From: Pyrinomonadaceae bacterium
GTDB lineage: Bacteria; Acidobacteriota; Blastocatellia; Pyrinomonadales; Pyrinomonadaceae
Direction: 5' to 3'
DNA length: 19,832 nt
Assembly: GCA_013813825.1 (NCBI GenBank)
Contig: JACCRA010000380.1
Coordinates: 1 to 19,832 of the forward strand
Below, piece after piece: positions 7,098-15,388 of this stretch (within the stretch, counting starts at the first letter, position 1; every line of letters starts with the position of its first letter). Position numbers and translations under genes: made by a program. The notes below the pieces were generated by a model that worked only from the letters and a program-made list of their open reading frames with translations, was not told the origin of the DNA and ran no database searches.

Positions 7098-8381
7098 ATG
7101 AAGCCGATCGTTAAAGTTGAGGGTTTAGGCAAAAAGTATCGCATCGGCGCGCAGCAAACGTCCCATCCTACATTGCGCGAGTCGTTAGCCGAAATGATCC
7201 GCGCTCCAATTAGTCGTATACGGAGGGCGAAGTTTCCCAGCACCAAGAGAGAAACAATTTGGGCGCTCAGAGATGTGAGCTTCGAGGTTTACCCTGGCGA
7301 GGTCATCGGTATTATTGGGCGCAACGGAGCCGGCAAGTCCACGTTGTTGAAGATACTATCTCGGATTACGCATCCGACAGTCGGACACGCTGACATTTAC
7401 GGCCGGATCGGAAGCTTACTTGAGGTTGGTAGCGGGTTTCATCCTGAATTAACAGGTAAGGAAAACATCTATCTCAACGGCGCGGTGCTTGGTATGGCTC
7501 GGCGAGAAATTAATAGTAAATTTGAAGAAATTGTAGCCTTTGCTGAGATTGAGAAGTTTTTAGACACGCCGGTAAAGCATTACTCTAGTGGTATGTATAT
7601 GCGCTTAGCGTTCGCGGTAGCTGCCCATCTAGACCCAGAAATCTTGATTATGGATGAGGTGCTTGCCGTGGGTGATGTTTCTTTTCAAAACAAATGTTTA
7701 AGAAAAATAAATGATGTAGCTAGTCAGGGCCGAACCATACTTTTCGTAAGTCACAATATGCATGCGGTCGCGAGTCTATGCCAAAGCGTAATCTGGTTAG
7801 ATGGGGGCGCAATTAAATCCATCGGCAATGCCAAAGAGCAAGTGGCGAAATACACTGCGGCTGCTTTACAAGTGCGCCCAGTTAACTCCGATCCTCAAGG
7901 CTTTGATAGCCCTGCATCCGTACAAAACGTTCGCATGATTGACGCTAATGGTGAGGAGAAGGATTCATTTGATTTGTTTGAGCCAATGGCAGTGGAGTTG
8001 AATGTAGTTCAGCGTAGCTTAACAAAGCCGGTGCGTCTTGTAATTAGGTTACGATCGGCAATCGACGACTCCGTTGTTCTTGCAACTACCGACTGGGATT
8101 ACGGCACCTCTGCGCAATTTTTAGAAGCATGTACTTACACAATTCGGTGCGCTATACCATGCAACTTTCTTAACAGCGGTACTTATTTAGTATCAGTCGG
8201 TATAGATGAGCCGAATGGGCCGGTGCATTTTAGGTTAGACAGTGCTAAGGAGTTTACTGTTGTAAATACTTCTCCTCTCGGACCGGGCTTATATGGAAGT
8301 CGAGATGGAGTATTGTCCCCGTACCGTGAATGGAAAGTAACTTCCGTGCAGTCATTGGAAAGTAGAAGCACAAAACAGTGA
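7098..8381 (+). CDS. wzt: Wzt-type ABC ATPase with C-terminal carbohydrate-binding-type domain
   Basis: ATP-binding partner of Wzm. In the 427-residue form, Walker A GRNGAGKST is at 74-82, the signature YSSGM at 162-166, Walker B ILIMDE at 182-187 and the switch His in FVSHN at 219. The KENIYLNG and GMARREI segments are typical of the polysaccharide and teichoic-acid export ATPases. Residues about 265-415 form an extra beta-rich domain (SVQNVRMIDANGE, VELNVV, LVIRLR, TYLVSVGID), as in Wzt proteins that recognise the modified chain end before export. The start could be the ATG at 7098 or a TTG at 7089 that overlaps the wzm stop; neither has a clear ribosome site. The downstream methyltransferase starts at its stop. 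Confidence 0.93.
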   Translation: MKPIVKVEGLGKKYRIGAQQTSHPTLRESLAEMIRAPISRIRRAKFPSTKRETIWALRDVSFEVYPGEVIGIIGRNGAGKSTLLKILSRITHPTVGHADIYGRIGSLLEVGSGFHPELTGKENIYLNGAVLGMARREINSKFEEIVAFAEIEKFLDTPVKHYSSGMYMRLAFAVAAHLDPEILIMDEVLAVGDVSFQNKCLRKINDVASQGRTILFVSHNMHAVASLCQSVIWLDGGAIKSIGNAKEQVAKYTAAALQVRPVNSDPQGFDSPASVQNVRMIDANGEEKDSFDLFEPMAVELNVVQRSLTKPVRLVIRLRSAIDDSVVLATTDWDYGTSAQFLEACTYTIRCAIPCNFLNSGTYLVSVGIDEPNGPVHFRLDSAKEFTVVNTSPLGPGLYGSRDGVLSPYREWKVTSVQSLESRSTKQ

Positions 8382-9202
8382 ATTCAGAGATGTTTTGCAA
8401 ACTGTGCAGAAGTGAAACCACTTACAAGTTCTCACTGCCCCTTGTAAATAATATTCAAGGGGACTACTTCGAGTGCAAGAACTGCCAAATGCTTCAATCT
8501 TATCATTTGGATTCTATGTCGCCCGAAGGGATGGCGGATTTCTACGAATTGGATTCTGAGCTTAGTTTAGATTGCGGTTCGGCTTGGAGGCAGTATTGCA
8601 TAATGAACAGGGTGGAGCATCTAGTCAGGTTAAAGATTGTTCCCGATTTGTCGGGAAATCACAAGATGCTTGACTTCGGGTGTGGCTCCGGGTTTGTCGT
8701 AAGTGCTTTGCGCTCGGAGTTTAAGTGGAATACTTTTGGGTATGAGCCATACGCGGAGGCCACTTTCTCGTCAGACAGAGTTTTTCAAAACTGGGAAGCG
8801 GTAGTGCAAAACGGCTCGTATAGCTTGATCATTGCGAGTGAGGTGTTCGAGCATTTTACGAACCCCGAACAACAAATCATTAAAATCCGTGATGTCTTAG
8901 CACGAGAGTATGCTTTCGTTTATATCACGACCGGTTTATATGTCCCTGACAAGCGGGGTAAAGACTGGAATTATCTAGTGCCGCAGTCCGGACAACACGT
9001 CGCGTTCTACTCGCACAAGACGATGCGAAAAGTTCGAGAGCTTTTAGGAGCTACAAGCATTTATCAGGTTGGGGCTGAGTATGAATGGCTTTTTGTGAGA
9101 TTACCTTCGAGCGCTTCGCAATTAGCTCGCGCACGTTTTTCTGCTACAGCGGCCTTCTTACGTGCGGCCGTTGGTTTGGGAATCTTAAAGAAAATTTTAT
9201 AA
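8378..9202 (+). CDS. class I SAM-dependent methyltransferase with N-terminal CxxC zinc-finger
   Basis: 274 residues. Two Cys pairs, CKLC (7-10) and CKNC (33-36), suggest a zinc ribbon like those of sugar C-methyltransferases and related enzymes. The SAM-binding loop DFGCGSG is at 99-105, an acidic residue ends the next strand (GYEP, 121-124), and SEVFEHF at 154-160 matches the Methyltransf_23 group. Its GTG start overlaps the Wzt stop (GTGA); an ATG four codons in (8390) is an alternative. Methylation of a glycan sugar, or of the chain end recognised by Wzt, is the likely role. The substrate is not readable from sequence. It lacks the long coiled coil of WbdD-type capping enzymes. Confidence 0.85.
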   Translation: MNSEMFCKLCRSETTYKFSLPLVNNIQGDYFECKNCQMLQSYHLDSMSPEGMADFYELDSELSLDCGSAWRQYCIMNRVEHLVRLKIVPDLSGNHKMLDFGCGSGFVVSALRSEFKWNTFGYEPYAEATFSSDRVFQNWEAVVQNGSYSLIIASEVFEHFTNPEQQIIKIRDVLAREYAFVYITTGLYVPDKRGKDWNYLVPQSGQHVAFYSHKTMRKVRELLGATSIYQVGAEYEWLFVRLPSSASQLARARFSATAAFLRAAVGLGILKKIL

Positions 9203-9357
9203 GAAGCAGTCTCATAAACATCCGAAAAGGTGCGGTGCGCTGAAAATTCCTCAGCAAATCCGTTGCCTAGGAGCGTTGTTAGGTATTCATGAGATGGGTT
9301 TAAATAACTTGTTGCATATTACCGTTCCAACGCGCCGGTAAACGGTGCGAATTTATA

Positions 9358-10674
9358 ATGACTGAACAAGACAAAGTCAAGGTGCCAAAACAAAACTCTC
9401 AGCATGGTATCAAGGTTCTAGTATGGGTTCCGCATATAGCTCCCGGCGGCGGATCGCGACTTATGATGCAATTGCTGCCAGCCATTGCCAATCATCCAAA
9501 TGTCGAGTTTCTTAAATTAGCTGTTCCGTACGGGGCTTTCGACAACGCAAGGTATGCGCCGGAAAATACCTTGCAGTTGAAGGTTATAGAGTTGACGGAG
9601 GTCGAAGAAGGTACACTCCGAACGTGGCTTGAAGAGGACAAAAGGATACTAGGAATCAAGGGCACAGGGAAGCTGAAACGCGTCGCCCGACGGCGGCTTC
9701 CACCGAGAGTCCCTGATTGGACTTCGGAACAACTTGAAAACGCCGCTCAGGGTTGCGATTTGATATATACATTTTGGCCGCACCACACTGACTTTCCGGA
9801 AGTTACGAAGCCGATTGTTTGCACCTTCCATGACACCACTCTCTTCGACTTCCCGGAGATTATGGGCGCAAGTAAAACTTACTTGGAACTTGAGCAATCT
9901 AGGGTGTGGGTGAAAAGAGCAGCCCGTGTCGTCGTCCCTTCCTTTGCAATCAAAGCTAATATGGTACGCATCTTTGGCGATTACGGCGCGTCAAACGTGG
10001 TTATCAATCATGCTATCCTGCCGCGCGACCGACATGTGGAAGGCAAATCTGACACCGATGTGCTCTCGAAAGTTCCCCCACGGTATATAATATTTCCAGC
10101 CGGCACGGCTGTGCATAAAAATCAGTACATGTTGCTTACCGCGTGGGCACGCTTTCAAAGGCGTAGAGAATGTCCGCTTGTATTTGTTGGACCACATACT
10201 GATGAATTAAACCGTGATCTGGCAAGCGTTACAGAACTTTGGGCTTGGGTTAGGTTTGTAGGGCTGTTTGCGCGGACTGGGATGCAGCGGGAGAAAGACT
10301 TCTTCGCGCTAGGTTATGTTAATGATGCCGATTTAATGACTCTGGTTAAGAATGCGGCGGGACTTATAATGCCTACCCTCGCCGAGGGTGGCGGCAGTTA
10401 CCCTGTGGAGGAGGCGTTAAGTTTAGGGGTGCCGGTGCTGTGCTCCGACATTCCGGTTATGCGAGAACACTTAGCAGGGCGCAGTGCTAAAATCGCGTGG
10501 TTCGATCCCGAGTCAATTGATTCTATGTTGAAGGCGCTTAATTCGTTTTTGGATTATTATGACGAGTACAAGGAAAGTGCGGTACGGGCGATGAATGATT
10601 CGCGCCCTACATGGGATGACATTGCCGATCAGTACGTTACAGTGTTCGCCCAAGTAATTGGGGCAGAAGGATGA
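9358..10674 (+). CDS. glycosyltransferase, GT4-like (GT-B fold)
   Basis: 438 residues. The N-terminal domain opens with VLVWVPHIAPGGGSRLMMQL, the glycine-rich loop of GT-B enzymes. FHDTTLFDFPE and the domain junction near RVVVPSFAIKANM follow. The C-terminal domain carries IFPAGTAVHKNQYMLLTAW (donor-binding region with Lys) and EGGGSYPVEEAL at about 343-354, a GT4-type E-x7-E motif, followed by GVPVLCSDIPVMREH. It would transfer a sugar from a nucleotide donor to the growing lipid-linked glycan in the cytoplasm. The 155-bp gap upstream shows no clear promoter or Shine-Dalgarno. Its stop overlaps the GNAT start by 4 bp, so the pair may handle the same sugar. Confidence 0.85.
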   Translation: MTEQDKVKVPKQNSQHGIKVLVWVPHIAPGGGSRLMMQLLPAIANHPNVEFLKLAVPYGAFDNARYAPENTLQLKVIELTEVEEGTLRTWLEEDKRILGIKGTGKLKRVARRRLPPRVPDWTSEQLENAAQGCDLIYTFWPHHTDFPEVTKPIVCTFHDTTLFDFPEIMGASKTYLELEQSRVWVKRAARVVVPSFAIKANMVRIFGDYGASNVVINHAILPRDRHVEGKSDTDVLSKVPPRYIIFPAGTAVHKNQYMLLTAWARFQRRRECPLVFVGPHTDELNRDLASVTELWAWVRFVGLFARTGMQREKDFFALGYVNDADLMTLVKNAAGLIMPTLAEGGGSYPVEEALSLGVPVLCSDIPVMREHLAGRSAKIAWFDPESIDSMLKALNSFLDYYDEYKESAVRAMNDSRPTWDDIADQYVTVFAQVIGAEG

Positions 10675-11180
10675 GCACTAAAAGCCCCCTCAGTACGGCC
10701 GACGACGTGCAGTTCTTCGAAGTAGGTTCGTCGCACGGCGAGTCCCTTGCTGAACTCTTGAAGGAGAACAACGTCCCCGCCGTAACTAGAACCTTCAACC
10801 CCTTTCCGATGTCTGCCGAGACCGCGCTGAAGATCGCGCACCTGCCGCGCCGCGACCGTTATTACGGCGCATCTCTAGAGGGTAAGATGATTGGTCTCTC
10901 AATGCTACGTGGTTGGGATGAGGGGTACTCGGTACCTAGCTTCGGGATTATCGTTGATCACCGCTTCCACAATCTAGGGGTCGGCTCTCGAATGTTGGAC
11001 TTTACTATCGAACAAGCCCGTGTGTTAGGTTGTTCTCGTGTAAGACTAACGGTTTACAGCAGCAACTCACCGGCTGTGCGCCTTTACAAAACACGCGGGT
11101 TTGTTGAATGCGCGCGGGAGAATGTCGTCCTAATGAGCAAGCCTGACGAAAGGGTAGAAATGATCTTGGAGTTGAATTAA
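10671..11180 (+). CDS. GNAT-family N-acetyltransferase
   Basis: 169 residues. Transfers an acyl group from acyl-CoA to an amine. The acetyl-CoA pyrophosphate loop reads HRFHNLGVGS (97-106), a variant of the Q/RxxGxG/A motif, preceded by the FGIIVD strand. NSPAVRLYKTRGF (132-144) is the typical C-terminal GNAT segment with a catalytic-type Tyr at 139. It starts with ATG overlapping the upstream glycosyltransferase stop (ATGA) and sits before the sugar aminotransferase. N-acylation of the amino sugar made by that enzyme is the simplest role. Ribosomal-protein or small-molecule acetylation cannot be excluded from sequence alone. Confidence 0.82.
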   Translation: MSTKSPLSTADDVQFFEVGSSHGESLAELLKENNVPAVTRTFNPFPMSAETALKIAHLPRRDRYYGASLEGKMIGLSMLRGWDEGYSVPSFGIIVDHRFHNLGVGSRMLDFTIEQARVLGCSRVRLTVYSSNSPAVRLYKTRGFVECARENVVLMSKPDERVEMILELN

Positions 11181-11266
11181 GCTGCCCGCTTAGGTTAGAG
11201 AAGTTAATCAGGAGCACATCGGGCGTTATGCTCAGTGAGGGTGCGGATGATTACTAAGGAGAACTG

Positions 11267-12376
11267 ATGAAACGTTTTATCCCCGTCGCTGAACCGGCAC
11301 TCGTCGGCAATGAGAAGACTTACGTTTTGGATTGTTTGGACTCAACATGGATTTCGTCGAGCGGCGAGTACATTCAGCGATTTGAATCTGCTTTCGCGGA
11401 TTTTTGCGGCGCGCGCCATGCCGTCTCGTGCTGCAACGGCACGGTGGCGCTTCATCTGGCTCTGCTGGCTCTGGGGGTTGTCCCCGGCGACGAAGTGCTC
11501 ATTCCTACTTTAACGTTTGTTGCAACTGCTAACGCTGTCGCCTATTGTGGAGCGCGTCCAGTATTGGTGGATTCCGAGCCTGAGACGTGGAACATGAATC
11601 CGCAACTCATTCGCAAGCACATCACGCCTCGGACGAAGGGAATTATCCCTGTTCATTTGTACGGGCACCCGATGGACATGGACCCGGTGCTGGAGATAGC
11701 ACGCGAACACAACTTGTTCGTTCTAGAGGACGCGGCTGAGGCTCATGGCGCTGAATATAAAGGTCGGCGCGCTGGCACGCTCGGAGATGCCGCTACTTTC
11801 AGCTTCTACGGAAACAAGATTATTACAACTGGCGAAGGAGGGATGGTCGTCACCGACGATGACGCGCTTGCCGCGAATCTTCGACAACTGAAAGGGCAGG
11901 GGCAAGACCCGAGCCGTCGTTACTGGTTTCCGGTGCTCGGCTACAATTACCGCATGACGAACGTGGCGGCGGCAATTGGGCTGGCTCAAACGGAAAAGAT
12001 CGAATGGCATCTTGCGCGGCGGCGGGAAAACGCTATGTGGTATCGAAAGCACTTGAGCGGTTACGACCAATTTACTTTGTCGCCGGAAAAATCATGGGCA
12101 CACAATGCTTTCTGGATAAATTGTGTTCTGCTTGATAGAAAATCGCCAGTTGACCGTGACACCCTTATGGCACGGCTTGCCGAAGCCGGCATCGAAACGC
12201 GTCCCTTCTTCTACCCGATGCATACCTTGCCGATGTACCGCGACGAAAACCGCGAGCGGTACTTTCCGGTTGCTGATGATTTAGCGGTGCGCGGCTTCAA
12301 CCTTCCATCCTCAGCTTCACTAACTGAAGAGGACGTTGCGTACATCTGCCGGATGCTCGTTGAGCTTGCCTCATAA
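11267..12376 (+). CDS. DegT/DnrJ/EryC1/StrS sugar aminotransferase, perosamine-synthase-like
   Basis: PLP-dependent transamination of a 4-keto-6-deoxy nucleotide sugar, in the cytoplasm. The 369 residues show CCNGTVALHLAL (55-66, PLP phosphate binding), the PLP-contacting Asp in LEDAAEAHGAEY (153-164) and the Schiff-base Lys 184 in FYGNKIITTGEGG, with VLGYNYRMTNVAAAIG later. The EDAAEAHGA and YRMTN wording is closest, from memory, to GDP-perosamine synthases. The dTDP-viosamine type, fed by RmlB in this window, is the alternative. A strong AAGGAGA lies 6 nt before the ATG, the best ribosome site in the window. It follows the GNAT gene by 86 bp. If it makes perosamine, gmd must lie elsewhere. 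Confidence 0.9.
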   Translation: MKRFIPVAEPALVGNEKTYVLDCLDSTWISSSGEYIQRFESAFADFCGARHAVSCCNGTVALHLALLALGVVPGDEVLIPTLTFVATANAVAYCGARPVLVDSEPETWNMNPQLIRKHITPRTKGIIPVHLYGHPMDMDPVLEIAREHNLFVLEDAAEAHGAEYKGRRAGTLGDAATFSFYGNKIITTGEGGMVVTDDDALAANLRQLKGQGQDPSRRYWFPVLGYNYRMTNVAAAIGLAQTEKIEWHLARRRENAMWYRKHLSGYDQFTLSPEKSWAHNAFWINCVLLDRKSPVDRDTLMARLAEAGIETRPFFYPMHTLPMYRDENRERYFPVADDLAVRGFNLPSSASLTEEDVAYICRMLVELAS

Positions 12377-12379
12377 GTC

Positions 12380-12412
12380 GCTACTGTCGTCTCAAAGTAT
12401 TGATACTGTAGC
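12380..12412 (+). terminator. hairpin after the aminotransferase, terminator-like but without a T-run
   Basis: GCTACTGT (12380-12387) pairs with ACTGTAGC (12405-12412) with one mismatch, and an inner AGTAT-TG-ATACT can extend pairing. It starts 3 nt after the stop codon. No poly-T follows, so it could be an attenuator, an RNA-stability element or chance. Confidence 0.28.
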
Positions 12413-12635
12413 GTTAGCATTCTTATTTGTCGGTATGATTGAGAATGTTATGGTTGCGTTGGGCTTTGCAAAAAGGGTTGGTGTCGAACTCTGAGGCTTT
12501 AATTCAATGATAACCTACGCTCTTAAAGATAAAATCAATTTCGTATTAGAGATTACTTCGATTCTTTTGTAAGTTGGGGCTACTTGCAATCGTTTACGCT
12601 TTTAAGAGAACTGCCCCTCTAAATCGAGCGGGAGC

Positions 12636-13961
12636 ATGAGAGTTATATACGATATATCCGAACTTGGAAGAGGTCACCTACGCTCTTTAAATCGGACCGG
12701 AGTTTTCAGAGTTGTTGAGAACATAGCTTACGGGTTGGCGAATTCTAAAGAGTTTGATTTGCGCTTTTGCGCGACAGAATCGGTCGAAGCGATCAGCGGT
12801 TGTTTAGACTATTTGAAGTCCAGCGAACAACTAAAAGCAGTGCCGTTTCTTCTACCAAAGTCGGCTAAATACGCCGGCTTACTCAACAAAAAGCTGAATC
12901 GTCTCTACGCTGAAGTCAAAGATGCTTCAGAACTTAAGCGCATGACCGAAGTTCGTGATTTGCGTGGTTTCGCGCGAGAGTTCAAGCCTCACAGAAGGAC
13001 GTTAATACGACCTTTGGCTTACGTAATTAATGGGATGAAAGCTCGTTTTCGCCCGCTTGACCCGCGCAGTTTGGCGCGAGCCGACCTATTCCACTCTCCT
13101 TTCTACCCTCTGCCAGAGCAAACAAGAAATGTAAAAAGGGTGCTTACTGTTTATGACTTAATACCGATCTTGTACCCTCATTTCTGCATACCGGCTCAAC
13201 TACCATTCCTGAATAGCGTTCTAAAAAGCTTGTCCCCAGAAGATTGGGTTCTGTGCATATCCCATGCAACCAAAAACGATCTTTGCGATTACTTGAAACT
13301 TGACCCTTCGAGAGTGTTCGTCACCTACTTAGCTGCTGCGCCGCATGTATTTTACCGGTGCCCCGATCCTGAAAGGATTGCGCTGGCGCGAAGTAAGTAC
13401 AGCATTCCCGATGCTCCATATATTTTAAGCTTGAGTACGTTGGAACCACGTAAAAATATCGATCACGTTGTGCGCTCTTTCGCCCGTTTGATTCACGAGC
13501 AAAAGATCAAGGATCTGCACCTCGTTCTGGTCGGTAGCAAAGGCTGGCATTACGACAAAATCTTCGACTCAATTTCCGACATCGGCCCACTCAAGGATCG
13601 CATCATCGTCACAGGCTATGTGGCTGACGAGGACTTGGCTCCGCTCTACACAGATGCTCTTGCTTTTATTTACCCTTCCTTTTGTGAGGGCTTCGGGCTT
13701 CCTCCGCTGGAAGCTATGCAATGCGGGGTGCCGGTAATTACTTCAAATACTACGTCACTGCCTGAGATCGTTGGAGACGCGGGAATTATGCTTGATCCTT
13801 TGGACATAGACGGATTGTGCCACAGCATCCTGCAGATTTATCGAGATTCGTCATTGCGCAAGTCCATGTCAAAGAAGTCGCTTGAACGTGCCAAACAGTT
13901 CAGTTGGGAGAAGTGCACGCAGGAAACAATAGCGGCTTACAAGGCGTCTCTTAACATTTAG
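12636..13961 (+). CDS. glycosyltransferase, GT4 family
   Basis: 441 residues, GT-B fold. The N-terminal half holds NRTGVFRVVENIAYGLA and VYDLIPILYP (an acceptor-side motif seen in many polysaccharide GT4 enzymes). The C-terminal half has ILSLSTLEPRKNIDHVVRSF (donor-binding Arg-Lys), LVLVGSKGW, IVTGYVADEDLAPLY and EGFGLPPLEAM (about 351-361), the E-x7-E nucleotide-sugar motif, then GVPVITSNTTSLPEIVGDAG. CGGGAGC lies just before the ATG, a usable but close ribosome site. It is separated from the aminotransferase by 259 bp of AT-rich DNA without a recognised gene, which may hold a promoter. Donor and acceptor sugars cannot be read from the sequence. Confidence 0.9.
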   Translation: MRVIYDISELGRGHLRSLNRTGVFRVVENIAYGLANSKEFDLRFCATESVEAISGCLDYLKSSEQLKAVPFLLPKSAKYAGLLNKKLNRLYAEVKDASELKRMTEVRDLRGFAREFKPHRRTLIRPLAYVINGMKARFRPLDPRSLARADLFHSPFYPLPEQTRNVKRVLTVYDLIPILYPHFCIPAQLPFLNSVLKSLSPEDWVLCISHATKNDLCDYLKLDPSRVFVTYLAAAPHVFYRCPDPERIALARSKYSIPDAPYILSLSTLEPRKNIDHVVRSFARLIHEQKIKDLHLVLVGSKGWHYDKIFDSISDIGPLKDRIIVTGYVADEDLAPLYTDALAFIYPSFCEGFGLPPLEAMQCGVPVITSNTTSLPEIVGDAGIMLDPLDIDGLCHSILQIYRDSSLRKSMSKKSLERAKQFSWEKCTQETIAAYKASLNI

Positions 13962-14095
13962 AAGGAAGCTGTTTTGAGGAACTACGAAGATGCTTTGATT
14001 CTTACTTTGCCGCATTTATTTAGAGTGCCCCAGTGCTCTCAATTTTGAGTAGTGACGTCGAAATTAGACAACAAGTTGTCGTTAGAATTTATAAA

Positions 14096-15295
14096 GTGAA
14101 GATCGGAATTTATAACGAACCCCGCGGGGGAGGCATCGGCGGCTCAGAGTGCATGATGGCAGTGTTAGCTGAAGCTTTAAGTCAATCTCACAAAGTGGAT
14201 TTCGTGCACCATAGAAAAAACTTCTGTTTAGAGCGGCTTGCCGAACAGTCAGGCACAAATCTGAGTCACGTGCATCCGCGCTACGTAGCCCCTGAACCTT
14301 TCCCCGCCATCTCTGCTGCCAGACCGTGGAGGCGTTATCAAGCGGTGCGGAAGTGGCACGCTACTTTAAGCGAACCTTACGATCTATTTATCGCGTCGGT
14401 GCATGAAATACCTCCTTTCTGTCATGCTCCAAAAGGCGTGCTTGTGGTGCTGTTCCCGATCTATGCGTTCCCCTATATCGTGCTCCAACATGACGAAGCA
14501 CGGGGCGATGGTTATACGCTTCGAGAGCGGCTGGCGGGTGGTTACCATCGGAGAGAATGGGCTGAACGTTTGAATACTTATGAAGTTACTACCGCGATCT
14601 CTCAATTTTCCAAGGTTTGGACGAAGCGTTTGTGGGGGGCAGAGAGTCAAGTTGTGTATCCGCCGGTTGACACCCGCTTCGAGGTAGCTAACAAATTCAA
14701 CTTAATACTTAGTGTTGGGCGATTTGCAATTGAAGGCGAAGGGCATACAAAGAAACAAGCTGAAATGTTGACTGCTTTTAGCACGCTGCGCCATAGTGGT
14801 TTTTCGAACTGGAACTACTTTTGCGCCGGAGGACTCGGTAACTCTCCACGACATTATGCCTACTTTGATGAACTTAGTCGCATCGGAGCGGAATGCGAAG
14901 CGAATGTGATCGCAAACGTCGCGCGCAATGAGCTAAAGCAGTTGTATGAGAAATCTAAAATATTTTGGCACGCAGCCGGTTACGGTGAAGATGAAGACGT
15001 GCATCCTGAACTGACGGAGCACTTCGGCATCAGCACCGTTGAGGCGATGGCTGCGGGTTGCGTGCCGATTGTTATCAATAGAGGCGGTCAGAGAGAGATC
15101 GTGCAGCACGGTGTAAGTGGCTTCCTGTGGGATACGCTGGACGAGTTGAAGGAATATACGTTGACGGTGGCCCGTGACGAGCAACTAAGAGAGCGAATGT
15201 CACTAGCCGCACGCCGCCGCGCGCAAGACTTCAGCCGTGAGAAGTTCGTTGAAAGCTTTTTTGAATTATTACAACCGTTCTACAATAATTTATAA
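14096..15295 (+). CDS. glycosyltransferase, GT4 family
   Basis: 399 residues from a GTG start giving MKIGIYNEPRGGGIGGSE, a typical GT4 opening with its glycine-rich loop. The frame can be extended to a GTG at 14033, but the 21 extra residues precede the first beta strand and look non-homologous, so I prefer 14096; neither start has a strong Shine-Dalgarno. The C-terminal half has ILSVGRFAIEGEGHTKKQ, FCAGGLG, and EHFGISTVEAMAAGCVPIV (about 309-327), the E-x7-E region, with GFLWDTLDEL after it. The EDEDVHPELTEHFGISTVEA wording resembles ALG11-like or mannosyltransferase-like GT4 enzymes, but the sugar is not assigned. 134 bp separate this start from the previous gene. Confidence 0.87.
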   Translation: MKIGIYNEPRGGGIGGSECMMAVLAEALSQSHKVDFVHHRKNFCLERLAEQSGTNLSHVHPRYVAPEPFPAISAARPWRRYQAVRKWHATLSEPYDLFIASVHEIPPFCHAPKGVLVVLFPIYAFPYIVLQHDEARGDGYTLRERLAGGYHRREWAERLNTYEVTTAISQFSKVWTKRLWGAESQVVYPPVDTRFEVANKFNLILSVGRFAIEGEGHTKKQAEMLTAFSTLRHSGFSNWNYFCAGGLGNSPRHYAYFDELSRIGAECEANVIANVARNELKQLYEKSKIFWHAAGYGEDEDVHPELTEHFGISTVEAMAAGCVPIVINRGGQREIVQHGVSGFLWDTLDELKEYTLTVARDEQLRERMSLAARRRAQDFSREKFVESFFELLQPFYNNL

Positions 15296-15388
15296 GACCA
15301 GCTTTGTGCCGCGACTTTTCTGCCACGCGCATTACTGAGGAGAACAAAGGGGGCTGAGCCGTGAGTCCGGTGTTGTACACGCTGAATT

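Noticed and set aside
13974..14048. A 24-codon frame starting TTG after AAGGAAG, between the two GT4 genes
   Set aside because: Very short, no recognisable content, and probably chance, although it has a ribosome-site-like sequence.
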